DNA from: Candidatus Nanoarchaeia archaeon
GTDB lineage: Archaea; Nanobdellota; Nanobdellia; Woesearchaeales; UBA525
Length of the DNA stretch: 64,000 bases
Assembly (NCBI GenBank): GCA_028279755.1
Contig: JANQNB010000018.1
Location: forward strand, 198,611-262,610
Direction of reading: 5' to 3'
The notes under the pieces are model-generated. The model worked only from the letters and a program-made list of their open reading frames with translations. It ran no database searches and was not told the origin of the DNA. Below, piece by piece: positions 1-10,900 of this stretch (positions are counted from its first letter, which is position 1; the number at the start of each line of letters is the position of its first letter). The position numbers and the translations under genes were made by a program.

Positions 1-716
1 GCGACGATTTCCTTCTTGTCTTTCTCGCTCTGAAGTTCGATCTGCCAATACGGTTCTGGCGTGAAGGCCGCTATTTCCTTCTCCCGGTCGATGACCATCT
101 TCAATGCCGGGCCTTGGACCCGGCCGATGCTCAGGACCTTGAAGCTGCCGGCAGCCTTGATGCTGGCCATGAGTGCGCGGCTCAGGTTTATGCCGTACAT
201 CCAATCCAGGAAATGCCTGGTTTCGCCAGCATTGGCTTGTCCCCAATCCAGGGTTTTCTGCTTGTTGGTATAGGAGTCGCGCAGCTCGTCTTTCGTGAGG
301 GTGCTGAACTTCATGCGGTTGGCATCCTTCTGCTTGCAGATGAACCTGATGATGTTGAGGCCGATGGTCTCGCCCTCGATGTCATAGTCTGTCGCGACCG
401 TGAAGCTTGTGGCGTCTTTCGCGAGCTTTTTCAGCACAGTGATGTACTTCTTCGAGAATGCTGAGTTCTTGTCGACTTCTGCATTCGGCTTCCATTCGAT
501 GTCATAGACTGGGTATTGATAGGTGCGGTCGCCTTTCTCTGCCACGCCGTAGAGATGGCCGGCAGCGGCTGCGATGACGAGATCCTTCTTGTTGTGGCTC
601 AGGAGCCACCACGACACGCTTGCCTGCTTCTTCTGCACTGGCTTGCCGTCTGCCAGCGCTTCTGCCAGTTTCTTGGCAGCGCTTGGTTTCTCGCTGATAA
701 TGAGCTCATAGGCCAT
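1..716 (-). CDS. topA: DNA topoisomerase I (type IA), N-terminal part
   Basis: The minus strand opens with MAYELIISEKPSAAKKLAEA and continues without a stop to the window edge, giving about 238 residues of a type IA topoisomerase that relaxes negatively supercoiled DNA. The TOPRIM domain is visible: the EKP motif near residue 9 and the acidic DYDIEGE motif near residue 110. These are followed by the FLDWMYGINLSRAL and SIGRVQGPAL segments typical of the family. The active-site tyrosine and any zinc fingers lie beyond the window. A TATA-like GTATTTAAAAAG sits about 27 nt upstream of the ATG, so the mRNA is probably leaderless. Family assignment is secure. Confidence 0.95.
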   Translation of the reverse strand, partial: MAYELIISEKPSAAKKLAEALADGKPVQKKQASVSWWLLSHNKKDLVIAAAAGHLYGVAEKGDRTYQYPVYDIEWKPNAEVDKNSAFSKKYITVLKKLAKDATSFTVATDYDIEGETIGLNIIRFICKQKDANRMKFSTLTKDELRDSYTNKQKTLDWGQANAGETRHFLDWMYGINLSRALMASIKAAGSFKVLSIGRVQGPALKMVIDREKEIAAFTPEPYWQIELQSEKDKKEIV

Positions 717-775
717 GATTCTTGCCAGAGCTAGGACCCTTTTTAAATACTTTCCCGTGAGGGGGTTTATATAGT

Positions 776-811
776 CGAGAGTAAGGCTAAAGTACTAGTT
801 CTCCACTCTCG
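776..811. other. Short inverted repeat between topA and the next gene
   Basis: CGAGAGT at 776-782 pairs with ACTCTCG at 805-811 across a 22-nt loop. It lies in the divergent promoter region, between the topA TATA box (about 739-749) and the TATA box at 851-860. It could be an operator half-site pair or a weak stem-loop. No function can be assigned. Confidence 0.35.
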
Positions 812-850
812 AGTGGCGTTCGCTATGGAGTTTATAAGGAAACCGGAACA

Positions 851-860
851 TTTATATATA
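851..860 (+). promoter_or_regulatory. TATA box for the gene at 916
   Basis: The run TTTATATATA followed by AATTTAACC is a typical archaeal TATA element. Transcription would start near 880-885, leaving a leader of about 30 nt that contains GGGGTG at 905-910, five bases before the GTG at 916. Confidence 0.6.
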
Positions 861-915
861 ATTTAACCACTAATAGATAGTAACATATTATGATTTGAAC
901 CATTGGGGTGTAACT

Positions 916-1800
916 GTGACTGAACAAACGAATAATGATCTCCCGGACTTCAGCTGGGTCCAGGATTGGAGCAATGTCAGCGCTGTTGGCGTGGCTGGCC
1001 GCCACGAACAAAAAGAAGTTCCTGAAGGCGTTGACCGCGGTATTGCTGGTGGCTACAATGACATGACTCTTGTGCGGATCACGCCAGAAGGCCGGGCACG
1101 ATCAGAAGCGCGCGGCGCTGCTGTGCTTGCTGCTGCACGTGAGTACACTGGCAAGGAAGGTCTTGCCATCGGTCCGCATGTCAGTCTTGTTTCCCGCTTC
1201 TTGCGGACACGACTGACACGAGACGCGTTCATGAAGGGTGCGACACCTGGTCGGCTGGACCCGACAGTGACGCTTGAGCGTGACTGCATCGGTTTCAACG
1301 GAGTCGATTGGGATACGCACCTGCCTGCGTATGGCTCAGTTGAAGGCAATTGGGTCAAAGCGCTTTACGAAGCTGGCGGCTACTTCCCCCACCCTGGTGG
1401 AGAGAACCTTGCAGGCGAGCCTTTTGCCAACATGGCACAGACAGCACTCGATTTCATGACGGCGTTTTACGAGGGCACACAAGAGCTTGCAAACCGCATG
1501 TCTCATGACGATTCCCGCATGGGCTTGCTGACGATGTTCAGCCACACCCCGAACGCTGACACGTGGTATGTGACTGGCCGTGAGGGTGTTGACGTCGATC
1601 TTGACGCTCGAACTGCGACAGTGACTGATACCTTCCCAGACGGTCTGCGCCAAGGCGAAGTGGCGCCTGTTGTGTTCAGGAACCTGTCCGACCCGAGCCA
1701 AGCGGTCGTGGAGACCAACCTGCAAGGTAAGGTCCGTGGTTATACGATGCAAGACTTGCGACGTGTGACTGCGAAGCTCTACACACACACGCAGGCATAA
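916..1800 (+). CDS. Hypothetical protein, faintly histidine-phosphatase-like
   Basis: A 294-residue soluble protein. I chose the GTG at 916 because GGGGTG lies five bases upstream; an in-frame TTG at 895 has no such signal. The segment LVRITPEGRARSEARGAA followed by SLVSRFLRTRLTRDAF resembles the phosphoglycerate-mutase/histidine-phosphatase layout (LVRHG ... LTPEGR.qA ... S.l.R..qTA). FSHTPN near residue 208 could stand for the second catalytic histidine region. The RHG histidine itself is not present in its usual form, so any relationship is to a degenerate, possibly inactive member. This is a weak inference; otherwise the gene is unrecognised. A T-tract follows the stop. Confidence 0.7.
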   Translation: MTEQTNNDLPDFSWVQDWSNVSAVGVAGRHEQKEVPEGVDRGIAGGYNDMTLVRITPEGRARSEARGAAVLAAAREYTGKEGLAIGPHVSLVSRFLRTRLTRDAFMKGATPGRLDPTVTLERDCIGFNGVDWDTHLPAYGSVEGNWVKALYEAGGYFPHPGGENLAGEPFANMAQTALDFMTAFYEGTQELANRMSHDDSRMGLLTMFSHTPNADTWYVTGREGVDVDLDARTATVTDTFPDGLRQGEVAPVVFRNLSDPSQAVVETNLQGKVRGYTMQDLRRVTAKLYTHTQA

Positions 1801-1809
1801 TTTTTTTTT
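1801..1809 (+). terminator. Poly-T archaeal terminator
   Basis: A run of T residues directly follows the TAA of the 916-1800 gene and is followed by more pyrimidine-rich sequence (ACTCTTTTCTTATCTTC). Archaeal RNA polymerase terminates on such T-tracts without a hairpin. Confidence 0.55.
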
Positions 1810-1819
1810 CACTCTTTTC

Positions 1820-2251
1820 TTATCTTCCCGCATGCGTTCCTATAGAGAGGTTCTTTGGGTAGTGGGCCCAGCAGTCCACGTCGACCCATTGCTTGTTGAG
1901 CTTGACCTGGACGTATTGATGCGGGCTCAGGCCGATGCGGGTCCATTGCTGTCTGACCTCGCGTTCTGAGAACTTGCTCTTGACGAGCAGGACGCGGAGC
2001 AGGTAATTCTGGTGGGTGCAATGCATGAAGCCGCGGCGCTGCCAGAGCGTGTTGAGGTCGTGCTGGAATGCGAGGTAGATCCTGGTGTAGGTCGGCCAGG
2101 TCTTGCCCACAACGCGGTGTGTGATGATCGTATAGGCTTGCTCCAAGCACGCTTTCTTGGATTTGCACTTCTTCAGCTTCGCGACAGCCTTCTCCATATC
2201 AGCTGGCAGCTTTGTGGGAATCGCGAGCTTGTGGAAAAAGTTGGGGAACAT
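1820..2251 (-). CDS. Small transglutaminase-like protein
   Basis: A 143-residue protein with the order expected of a transglutaminase/papain-like core. A Cys at FMHCTHQNYLLRVLL (about residue 77) begins a helix. A His follows in LSPHQYVQVKL (about residue 111), then an Asp in WVDVDCWAHYP (about residue 124). That C...H...D order with the 'H-x-W/Y-V-x-V ... W-V-x-V-D' pattern is the basis for the call. The protein is much shorter than typical transglutaminases and has no signal peptide, so it would act in the cytosol. It lies 32 nt downstream of gyrB on the same strand and may be co-transcribed. Fold assignment is inference; a second, longer protein of the same type is at 33372-34085. Confidence 0.75.
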   Translation of the reverse strand: MFPNFFHKLAIPTKLPADMEKAVAKLKKCKSKKACLEQAYTIITHRVVGKTWPTYTRIYLAFQHDLNTLWQRRGFMHCTHQNYLLRVLLVKSKFSEREVRQQWTRIGLSPHQYVQVKLNKQWVDVDCWAHYPKNLSIGTHAGR

Positions 2252-2283
2252 ACTGAGAACTGAGAAGAACTCCTATATATGTT

Positions 2284-4245
<1,962 letters not shown>

Positions 4246-4264
4246 TTACCATCGATTTTCCGGT

Positions 4265-4281
4265 GTTTCTCGACGAGAAAC
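4265..4281. promoter_or_regulatory. Palindrome in the gyrB leader
   Basis: GTTTCTCG-A-CGAGAAAC is an exact 8-bp inverted repeat around one central base. A TATA-like GCATTATATACC lies on the minus strand near 4310-4320, so transcription would begin near 4290. The palindrome would then sit just after the start site, 35-50 nt before the gyrB ATG. It could be an operator or an RNA hairpin controlling gyrB. No bound factor is known to me. Confidence 0.5.
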
Positions 4282-4428
4282 CTTCTGATCAAGAGAGTTG
4301 TTTCAGGGTATATAATGCTTGTGGTTTGGAGTGAAAATTGTTAATTAATTTCTATATGGAAATTATAGAGAGATTTCGGCAAAAAATCATGCCATAGAAT
4401 TCCCTAGAAGAAACAGGATATGAACTGC

Positions 4429-4539
4429 TCAGCCGCGCCAGCCCATGAGCATGCGCCAGTTGTGTTGGTTGGTATCCCAGTGCACACTGGGTTCATACGC
4501 ACGCCTATTGAGGTTACGCTGCGCCTCTTCCAAGTCCAT
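4429..4539 (-). CDS. Candidate 36-residue micro-protein
   Basis: An ATG at 4539 begins two bases after the TGA of the 58-residue gene upstream (TGAGAATG). It gives MDLEEAQRNLNRRAYEPSVH and on to WRMLMGWRG, 36 residues. The product is polar, with four tryptophans in the second half and no membrane segment. A T-tract (TTTTTT near 4382-4387) lies about 40 nt past the stop. The tight coupling to the preceding short gene and the non-random composition support translation. I do not recognise the family. Confidence 0.4.
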   Translation of the reverse strand: MDLEEAQRNLNRRAYEPSVHWDTNQHNWRMLMGWRG

Positions 4540-4541
4540 TC

Positions 4542-4718
4542 TCACACTTCACCTAAGCCGAGATAGCCACGCAGGAATCCGGCCTCTGCTGCATCCAGGT
4601 CTTCCTCTTCTTCCTGGCCGTGGAGGACAACGCTTTCCATGTCCATCTCGTCGTAGTAATCCCCGTCCGTTGTGATCACCCCCCTCGCCGGCGTTGAAAC
4701 GCCTCCTTCTTGTGTCAT
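4542..4718 (-). CDS. Small acidic protein, 58 aa
   Basis: Starts MTQEGGVSTPARGVI and continues through an acidic centre (DGDYYDEMDMES, GQEEEEDLDAAEAG) to FLRGYLGLGEV. A TATA-like ATATATTAATAAAT lies about 15-24 nt upstream. The divergent neighbour is the PhoU-AbrB gene, with about 100 nt of very AT-rich shared promoter between them. The acidic linker followed by FLRGY-x-x-A/G suggests a small adaptor or regulator peptide, but that is only an impression. Function unknown. Confidence 0.55.
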   Translation of the reverse strand: MTQEGGVSTPARGVITTDGDYYDEMDMESVVLHGQEEEEDLDAAEAGFLRGYLGLGEV

Positions 4719-4818
4719 AGGGGAAATATTTATTAATATATGCTTTTACCATATAGCATATATTCGGCGTTATAGGTATATGGTTTGGTGCCTGTTTTCC
4801 GACTACTGAGGGGGGACA

Positions 4819-5769
4819 TTGGAGACGCGCAAACTGATCAAATTCGGGAAGAACAGCTTTGTCGTCAGCCTGCCGAAGGACTGGGTGAAGAGCAACAAGC
4901 TCGCAAAAGGCAGCACCCTCTTCCTCGAGCAGAAGCCAGGCAGCGTTGTGCTGACCTCGACGAAAGTGCAGATTGATGAGCGCATCGGCCGGGTCAATTG
5001 CGACAACAAGAGCATATCGGCATTGCAGACAGAGATCACTTCGCTCTACATGGCTGGCTGCACGCAACTGGTGATGGAAGGCAAGAAGCTGGCTGAAGTC
5101 GCGAGCGAGCTGCGCGACCTGATCCACGATCTGGCTGGCGCTGAGGTGATCGAGCAAAGCCTGAACAGGATCGTGGTGCGCGACCTGATCGACATCAAGC
5201 AAGTGGCGTTGGGCACGCTGATCAACCGAATGGACATGATGGTGCGCAGCATGTTTCAAGACACGCTGTCAGAGCAGGGCGTGGACGGCGCAGTCTTGCG
5301 CGATCGTGACCGCGATCTCAACCGCTTGCACCTGCTTGTTTCCCGCGTCACCCGGCGCGTTCTGGAAAAGCCATCTGTTGGCAATCTCCTGGGCGTGGCT
5401 CCGAACGAGGCGCACTATTACGACAAGATCAGCTGGGCGCTCGAACGCATCGGCGACTATCTCAAACGTGTGGCTGGCGATATGGAACGGGCGAACAAGC
5501 CTTTGCAGAAACGTCTGCGCAAACGGCTCGACGAAGCATACAAGTACTATCTCTCGACGACGAAGAGCTATTACAATCGCACTACTGATCGGGCATTGGT
5601 GCTGCACGAAGAGATAGTGCAATTGCTCGTGCAATACACCAAGCATGTCTATGGCGCGCGGAATCCTGACGAAGTCATCGCGCTGGAGAACATCAAGAAT
5701 GTGCTCCGTGATCTTCGCATCGTCTTGCGCGCGACTGTCGAATTAGTCAGGAAGACAGATGCGGCCTGA
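4819..5769 (+). CDS. phoU: PhoU-like phosphate uptake regulator with AbrB-type DNA-binding domain
   Basis: A 316-residue archaeal-type PhoU. Residues 1-50 form a SpoVT/AbrB swapped-hairpin domain (TRKLIKFGKNSFVVSLPKDW). The rest is helical with two PhoU-like three-helix repeats, about 95-200 and 205-310 (for example NEAHYYDKISWALERIGDYL). The start is TTG, with a strong GAGGGGGGA at 4808-4816. The fusion implies direct transcriptional control, presumably of phosphate uptake, but no pst transport genes are in the window. Family call is firm; the exact regulon is unknown. Confidence 0.9.
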   Translation: METRKLIKFGKNSFVVSLPKDWVKSNKLAKGSTLFLEQKPGSVVLTSTKVQIDERIGRVNCDNKSISALQTEITSLYMAGCTQLVMEGKKLAEVASELRDLIHDLAGAEVIEQSLNRIVVRDLIDIKQVALGTLINRMDMMVRSMFQDTLSEQGVDGAVLRDRDRDLNRLHLLVSRVTRRVLEKPSVGNLLGVAPNEAHYYDKISWALERIGDYLKRVAGDMERANKPLQKRLRKRLDEAYKYYLSTTKSYYNRTTDRALVLHEEIVQLLVQYTKHVYGARNPDEVIALENIKNVLRDLRIVLRATVELVRKTDAA

Positions 5770-5801
5770 AGAAATCATAAGAAAAAAGTTTTGATAAGGG
5801 T

Positions 5802-6221
5802 TTACGCAGCTTTCTCGTCAGCTTCGTCGTCTGCAGCTTCTTCTGCAGGCTCCTCGGCTTCAGGCTCAGCTTCTTCCTCAACTGGCTCTTCGGCTGTTTC
5901 CTCTGCAGGTTCCTCAGCTGCTTCTTCTGCCGCAGGCTCTTCCGCAGCTTCCTCAGCTGCCGGTTCCTCAGCAACCTCTTCCTCTGCTGCAGGCTCAGCC
6001 GCTTCTTCAGCCGCAGCTGCCGGAGCTGATCCAGCCTCTGCAACATTGCGCGCCTGTGCGCCCTTATCTGTCATCGCAGGCTCGAACTCTATCTTATCGC
6101 CTTCACGAAGGTTCATCGTTTCAGGCACCTGCGTGTGATGCACGAAATAGTCCTTCCCGTCTGCGCCGGTGACAAATCCATAGCCCTTCTGGCCACTATA
6201 CCACTTAATTGTTCCTTCCAT
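5802..6221 (-). CDS. Cold-shock domain protein with long Ala/Glu-rich tail
   Basis: Residues 1-65 are a cold-shock OB-fold that binds single-stranded nucleic acid: MEGTIKWYSGQKGYGFV carries RNP1-like KGYGFV, and DYFVHH carries RNP2-like FVHH. From about residue 66 to 139 the protein is almost only Ala, Glu and Pro (AEEPAAEEAAEEP repeats), a highly acidic disordered tail not found in the usual 70-residue Csp. The tail is repetitive at DNA level too. GAGGAGAT lies 5 nt before the ATG, a strong ribosome-binding site. A 17-codon upstream frame ends just before it. Confidence 0.93.
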   Translation of the reverse strand: MEGTIKWYSGQKGYGFVTGADGKDYFVHHTQVPETMNLREGDKIEFEPAMTDKGAQARNVAEAGSAPAAAAEEAAEPAAEEEVAEEPAAEEAAEEPAAEEAAEEPAEETAEEPVEEEAEPEAEEPAEEAADDEADEKAA

Positions 6222-6231
6222 GCTTATCTCC

Positions 6232-6285
6232 TCATGCTACAAGAACTCGTTGCTCTTGCTTTTTCTTTTTTCTCCACCACGGCAT
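6232..6285 (-). CDS. Possible 17-codon leader peptide before the cold-shock gene
   Basis: ATG at 6285 encodes MPWWRKKKKQEQRVLVA and stops at TGA, which is immediately followed by the GAGGAGAT of the cold-shock gene (GCATGAGGAG). GGGCAGAGAAG precedes the ATG and a TTAAAAAG element lies about 45 nt further upstream. It may be a translated upstream frame that couples to or tunes the cold-shock gene. It may also be chance; only transcript and ribosome data would tell. Confidence 0.25.
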   Translation of the reverse strand: MPWWRKKKKQEQRVLVA

Positions 6286-6387
6286 CTTCTCTGCCCTGGT
6301 AGGTGCCAGAGGGCGTCTTCTCTTTTTAACAACTTCGGTTATCGCCTGTGGAGGCGTTAAGCTTAAATAACTCTCCCCCACTTCCGC

Positions 6388-7092
6388 GTGACGACGATGA
6401 GACAGTATCGACCTCTGCAGACGCAACCGTGTGTTTCTTACCGAAAGTGTCCGCGTGCCTGTTACGGTGCGCGTGCTGAAGTCGCGCGTCCAGGCCTTGA
6501 CAGCTTTGTCGCGACCAACGCTGCGATGGCAGGCTATGTCGATCAGCGCCTGCAGGATGCCTTAACGACTGTTCGCAGCTATGCGGCAAAACTCCGCGAC
6601 GGCTATCACCTTCTCACCAATAATATTGTCACCTACCTGAACGGCAAAGGCAGCAATGTCGTGCTGAGCAGGAATCAGAAGCCAGGCCCTAATTCCGGTC
6701 GTGGCCGTGCCGGAAGACGATCGGATGAGAAAAAAGCGCAACAAGGAAATGGCGGCAAGAAGAAAGGTGGCGGCGGCAGCCGCAAGAATCGCAAAGCGCG
6801 CCGACGAGCTGAGCTTGATGAGAAGCGAGCAAAAAGAGAGAAAGCGCAACGCACTCCTGGCGGTGATAGCAAGTACGCGCGAAAACAGCGACAAAAACGT
6901 CGTGAGGCTGCAGCTGAAGCCACGACAAGCAGTAGCTCAAGCAGTGGGACGCGACCCTCACCCGGTTTTGGTTCCAGGAGTTCTCTCAGGCGATCCAGAG
7001 AAACAGAGACCTATTTGGGGTACACTGTGCACAGGGATAGTATGGGTGATAAGTATTTCATCGACGGTTTCGGATGTAGGCGTTACATCTAA
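6388..7092 (+). CDS. Basic, low-complexity hypothetical protein
   Basis: A 234-residue frame from GTG (or ATG at 6397), with TTAAATAA at about 6361-6368 giving a leaderless start. Residues 1-85 look globular (FVATNAAMAGYVDQRLQDAL). Residues 90-190 are very rich in Lys, Arg, Gly, Ala and Gln, then Ser-rich. The end YLGYTVHRDSMGDKYFIDGF again looks folded. The basic middle suggests nucleic-acid or ribosome binding. Its 3' end overlaps the convergent dph6 gene by 4 nt. An alternative frame (6701-7102) is less plausible because it lacks a promoter. Function unknown. Confidence 0.55.
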   Translation: MTTMRQYRPLQTQPCVSYRKCPRACYGARAEVARPGLDSFVATNAAMAGYVDQRLQDALTTVRSYAAKLRDGYHLLTNNIVTYLNGKGSNVVLSRNQKPGPNSGRGRAGRRSDEKKAQQGNGGKKKGGGGSRKNRKARRRAELDEKRAKREKAQRTPGGDSKYARKQRQKRREAAAEATTSSSSSSGTRPSPGFGSRSSLRRSRETETYLGYTVHRDSMGDKYFIDGFGCRRYI

Positions 7093-7763
7093 GAATGCTT
7101 GATATCTGTAATCAGTAACTCTCCCCTTTCTTTTGACTCCATCTTCTTCTCGAAGTCGATGTGAATGGGGTGTGCGAAGCCTGGACCGTCGAGCACGATG
7201 GTCTCGAATTCGCCGCCTTCGCCAGCAGGGTGAAACCCGAGCTTGTCTCTGAGTTGCTTGAGCGTTTCCAGGTCTTCCATTGCCAGCTTCCTGCCAAGCC
7301 ATGATTCGTCAAGACCCATTGCAGCAATGCGTGTCATCCTGATGTCAAAGCCTTCTTTCACCATGGCTTCGAAATGCACATGCTGATCCTGCTGCCACAA
7401 AGGCGCGAGGCTTTCAAGGCCGAGTTGTTTACAGAGCGCGCCGATGCGCTCGAACTGATACGTGGACGCGAGCGCACCAGAGCCGATGCCTTCTATCTTA
7501 TAGTCTGCTTTGGCTTTCTTGAGCAGGGCTTCCAGGTCTGCGAGCTCTTCTTCTTTCTTGCCTGCGGTTTCCCTGAACATGACTGGGAGACCTAAAGATG
7601 CAGCTTGGGCTTCCACGAGCTCGCGCTTGCTCTGCTGGAACATGAAAGAATCCGGGTTTGCAGGGATCAGGCAGAGCAGGCACACGATCTCATGCTCTTC
7701 TTTGAGCGTGTGCAGCGTGTAGGTGCTGTCCTTGCCGCTGCTGAACAGTATCGCGAGGCGCAT
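7089..7763 (-). CDS. dph6: Diphthine-ammonia ligase family ATPase
   Basis: A 224-residue adenine nucleotide alpha-hydrolase (PP-loop) protein. MRLAILFSSGKDSTYTLHTL carries the SGGKDS-type loop, and IEGIGSGALASTYQ and GFHPAGEGGEFETIVLDGP are hallmark Dph6/MJ0570 segments. The enzyme amidates diphthine on elongation factor 2, the last step of diphthamide synthesis. I chose the ATG at 7763: a TTTATTAAGAAA element sits about 27 nt upstream. The upstream ATG at 7880 would add 39 residues of unrelated sequence. Confident family call. Confidence 0.92.
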   Translation of the reverse strand: MRLAILFSSGKDSTYTLHTLKEEHEIVCLLCLIPANPDSFMFQQSKRELVEAQAASLGLPVMFRETAGKKEEELADLEALLKKAKADYKIEGIGSGALASTYQFERIGALCKQLGLESLAPLWQQDQHVHFEAMVKEGFDIRMTRIAAMGLDESWLGRKLAMEDLETLKQLRDKLGFHPAGEGGEFETIVLDGPGFAHPIHIDFEKKMESKERGELLITDIKHS

Positions 7764-7959
7764 ATCGGTCGCGAACCCTGATTTCTTAATAAATCTGCGC
7801 AGAAAGCATTTAAATTCTCCCTGCTTGCTGCTTTGCATTCTCTTATAGCTGCCAACATGATAGTGCCATTTCGTAACCATTTAATAATAGTAACGAGCCA
7901 TAACATTTTTAAATAAACCGGGCATACCGACTGGTTATATGTATGGTTGGGGGACACGG

Positions 7960-10900
7960 ATGACTAGGTTTGCTGCTCTTTGCCTGTTTGGCATCTTGCT
8001 TCTTGCTATGTCAGCACTTGCAGACCCGTGCGGCGGCCATGGACAGCCGAGCTGTAACGGCACGTGCTATACGCACCAAGGCCATCCGCTCCAAGCATGC
8101 GACCCCTTGCCACCGACACATCCGCAGTATCCGAATGGCGAATGCTTCTTCTGCTGCGGTGACGGAAGCACCAACGGCGTGTGCGGCGAGTACAACGATG
8201 GGCTGCCTTGCGATGGCAATGCCAACAGCCCACGATACGACGCAGACTGCGATGCCTGCGGCGTCTTCAGCGAGCCGTGGTGCAACGATCCTGATTTCGA
8301 CTGCAACCCCTGGCTTGCAGCCTTGGAAGAGGACAGCTACCTCGACCCAGCACCAAGCGACACGAAGACCTGCTGTGCCAACGCTGATGACTGCACCTAT
8401 GGTGCTGGCGGCGGCGAACTCTGCGCTGACGATGGCCAGTTACTTTGGATCTACTTCAGCGAAAGCAGCATCTGTTCCAACACCCAGATCATCGGCTGCA
8501 CCGGCAAGTTCAACCCTAGTCTGTACCAGCGAAGCGTTGGCGACATGCTCGAAGGCGCGTGCTGCCAAGGACCGTATGATAACAGTTGGAGCAGCTCGAA
8601 CGAGTGGACCCACAACCCGTCAGGCGAAGACACGTGGTCTGGCGATGACAGCTGCGCAGACGGCGCAGACAACGATTGCGACGGCCTGGTCGACTGCTCA
8701 GACAGCGATTGCGCAGGCGTGAACGGCTGCCCGCCGTCCAGCTGCTACACTGATCCTGATGGCCCTGATTGCCAGTCGGTCTGTGAAGACGACGGCTATA
8801 CATGGGTGGGCAACGGCGGTCAGCTCAACTGTTGCGGCGACGATTCTCTTGAAGACGATCCTTATCAGAGCACCGAGTGGTGGTGCGACGGGCATGACAA
8901 CGACTGCGACGGCAGCATCGACGAGCACGAGCCCTTGCTCGGCTATGGCTGCAGTGTCGGCGTGGGCGCGTGCACCCGATACGGGGTCTTTATCTGCCAG
9001 GATGATCACACCGGCATCCAATGCAGCGCGACCTGGGGCGATCCCTCGCCAGAAGTGTGCGACAACCAGATCGATGACGATTGCGACGGCGACACTGACT
9101 GCGACGATGCTGACTGCAACGGCGATCCAGCCTGCGACGAGTGCGTCGACGGCGACGGCGATGGCTGGAATGTTACGGGCGGCGAGTGCGGCCCGATCGA
9201 CTGCGACGACGACAACCCGAACGTGAATCCTGGCGCGACCGAGATCTGCAACGGCATCGACGATGATTGCGATACCCTTGTCGATGAAGGCTTTGGCCCG
9301 GACCAGTGCGAGCCAGTGTGCAACCTGCAAGGCTGGAACTGGACTGGCAACGGCGGGCAGCTCAACTGCTGCGGCGACGACGCGCTTGAAGACGACCCGT
9401 TCGAGCTCAACGAGACCTTGTGCGACTTCCACGACAATGACTGCGACGGCCTGATCGACGAACCGCCATGGTGCAACGCCAACCAGACCTGTGAGGACAC
9501 GGACGGCGGCATCAACTACGAAGTGCCAGGCACAGTCACGATCGCCACCCCGTTTGGTGAGGACCTCTACAGCGATTTCTGCATCGACCAGATGACGCTC
9601 AACGAATACTATTGCCTGGGCAACCAGCTCGGCACGCAAATCATCGAATGCGCTGGGGGCTGCCAAAACGACCGGTGCGTCCCGACCACGACAGACATCT
9701 GCGGTCAGGGCATCGTGCACCTCGACGGCGAGTTTCCAAGCGGTGGCTCGAGCCTCTACCGCGTCAACGAGAACAACGGCATGTCCAGCTACCTGCTCAG
9801 CTACGATGGCGCATTCAACGCAGCTTTGGCGATCGACCACACCGGACTTCCGTACGCGATGACCGGCGGCAACCTGGTCACGCTCAATGATGACGGCACG
9901 TTCAACACGATCGGCTCGACAACGACAGTGCCAGCGCTCGCCTTCCTTACTGTGACGCTCTACGGCTATGGCGCACCAGACACGCTCTATAGTTATGATA
10001 CGAACACTGGCGCAGCAACAGCATTGCAATCCTATAATGATATGGACGCTGATGGGGGCGATATCGTGCCCACTGCAACCGGCGATCTCTTCTACATCGA
10101 CTTCCACGGCGCAGTATACCTCATCGACATCCCAACGTATGCGAACACGCTCGTCGGCAACCTGCCGAGCGGGGAAGGCTTCACCAGCGCGGCCTACTAC
10201 CAAGGCGCGTACTACGCGCTCGGACGACAGAACGACGCGCTCTACCGCTTTACATACCCGCCGTTCGATTATTCGCTGGTGGATACCAATGCCGGCCCGT
10301 TCAGCTTCGGCGACGCGGCTGCCTGCCCGTGGAACGTCACTGACTGCTTCGACGGCGATGGCGACGGCTGGAACATCACGCTCATCCCTGGCAGCGACTG
10401 CGGCCCAGAAGACTGCAACGATACGAACCCGCTCGTCCACCCAGGCATGGCGGAGAACTGCACCAACGGCATCGACGACGATTGCGATACCCTTGTCGAC
10501 GACGACGATCCTGAATGCTGGGAATGCGACTCAGACGATGATTGCGACCCGATCTGGTGCCCGAGCATCAACGGCACGATCAACGGCACGTGCAACAACG
10601 CCACGCACATGTGCGAGTACGACGAGCCGCCCTGGGGCTGCATCACCGAGTGCAGCGACGACGTGGACAATGACGGCGACACCTTTGTCGACTTCGACGG
10701 CGGCCCGTTCGGCACGCTTCCGGATCCTGGCTGCGACAGCTTCGCTGACGACGACGAGTTCAACGGCTGTGTCAACGATTCCGATTGCATCGATATCTGC
10801 CCGCCAGGCACGAACAGCAGCGGCTGGCCCTGGTATGGCGAGTGCGTCAATGGCGAGTGCGAGTACAATCTGAGCGATTGCGACGAGTGCCACCCGTACT

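Noticed and set aside
61-734. Three plus-strand frames at the window start
   Set aside because: They are antisense to the topoisomerase I gene, which shows TOPRIM motifs on the minus strand.
4549-5259. 236-residue minus frame overlapping phoU
   Set aside because: It crosses the divergent promoter and the PhoU-AbrB gene. The 58-aa frame at 4542-4718, in another phase, fits the promoter better.
6701-7102. 133-residue alternative frame in the basic-protein gene
   Set aside because: It starts inside the Lys/Arg-rich repeat and has no promoter. The 6388 frame has a TATA box and a more protein-like N-terminus.
8698-10440. 580-residue antisense frame opposite the giant repeat gene
   Set aside because: It is Val/Ala/Ile-rich and lacks a promoter. 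It arises because the sense strand uses GAC/GGC codons in Cys/Asp-rich repeats, which read as open antisense codons.
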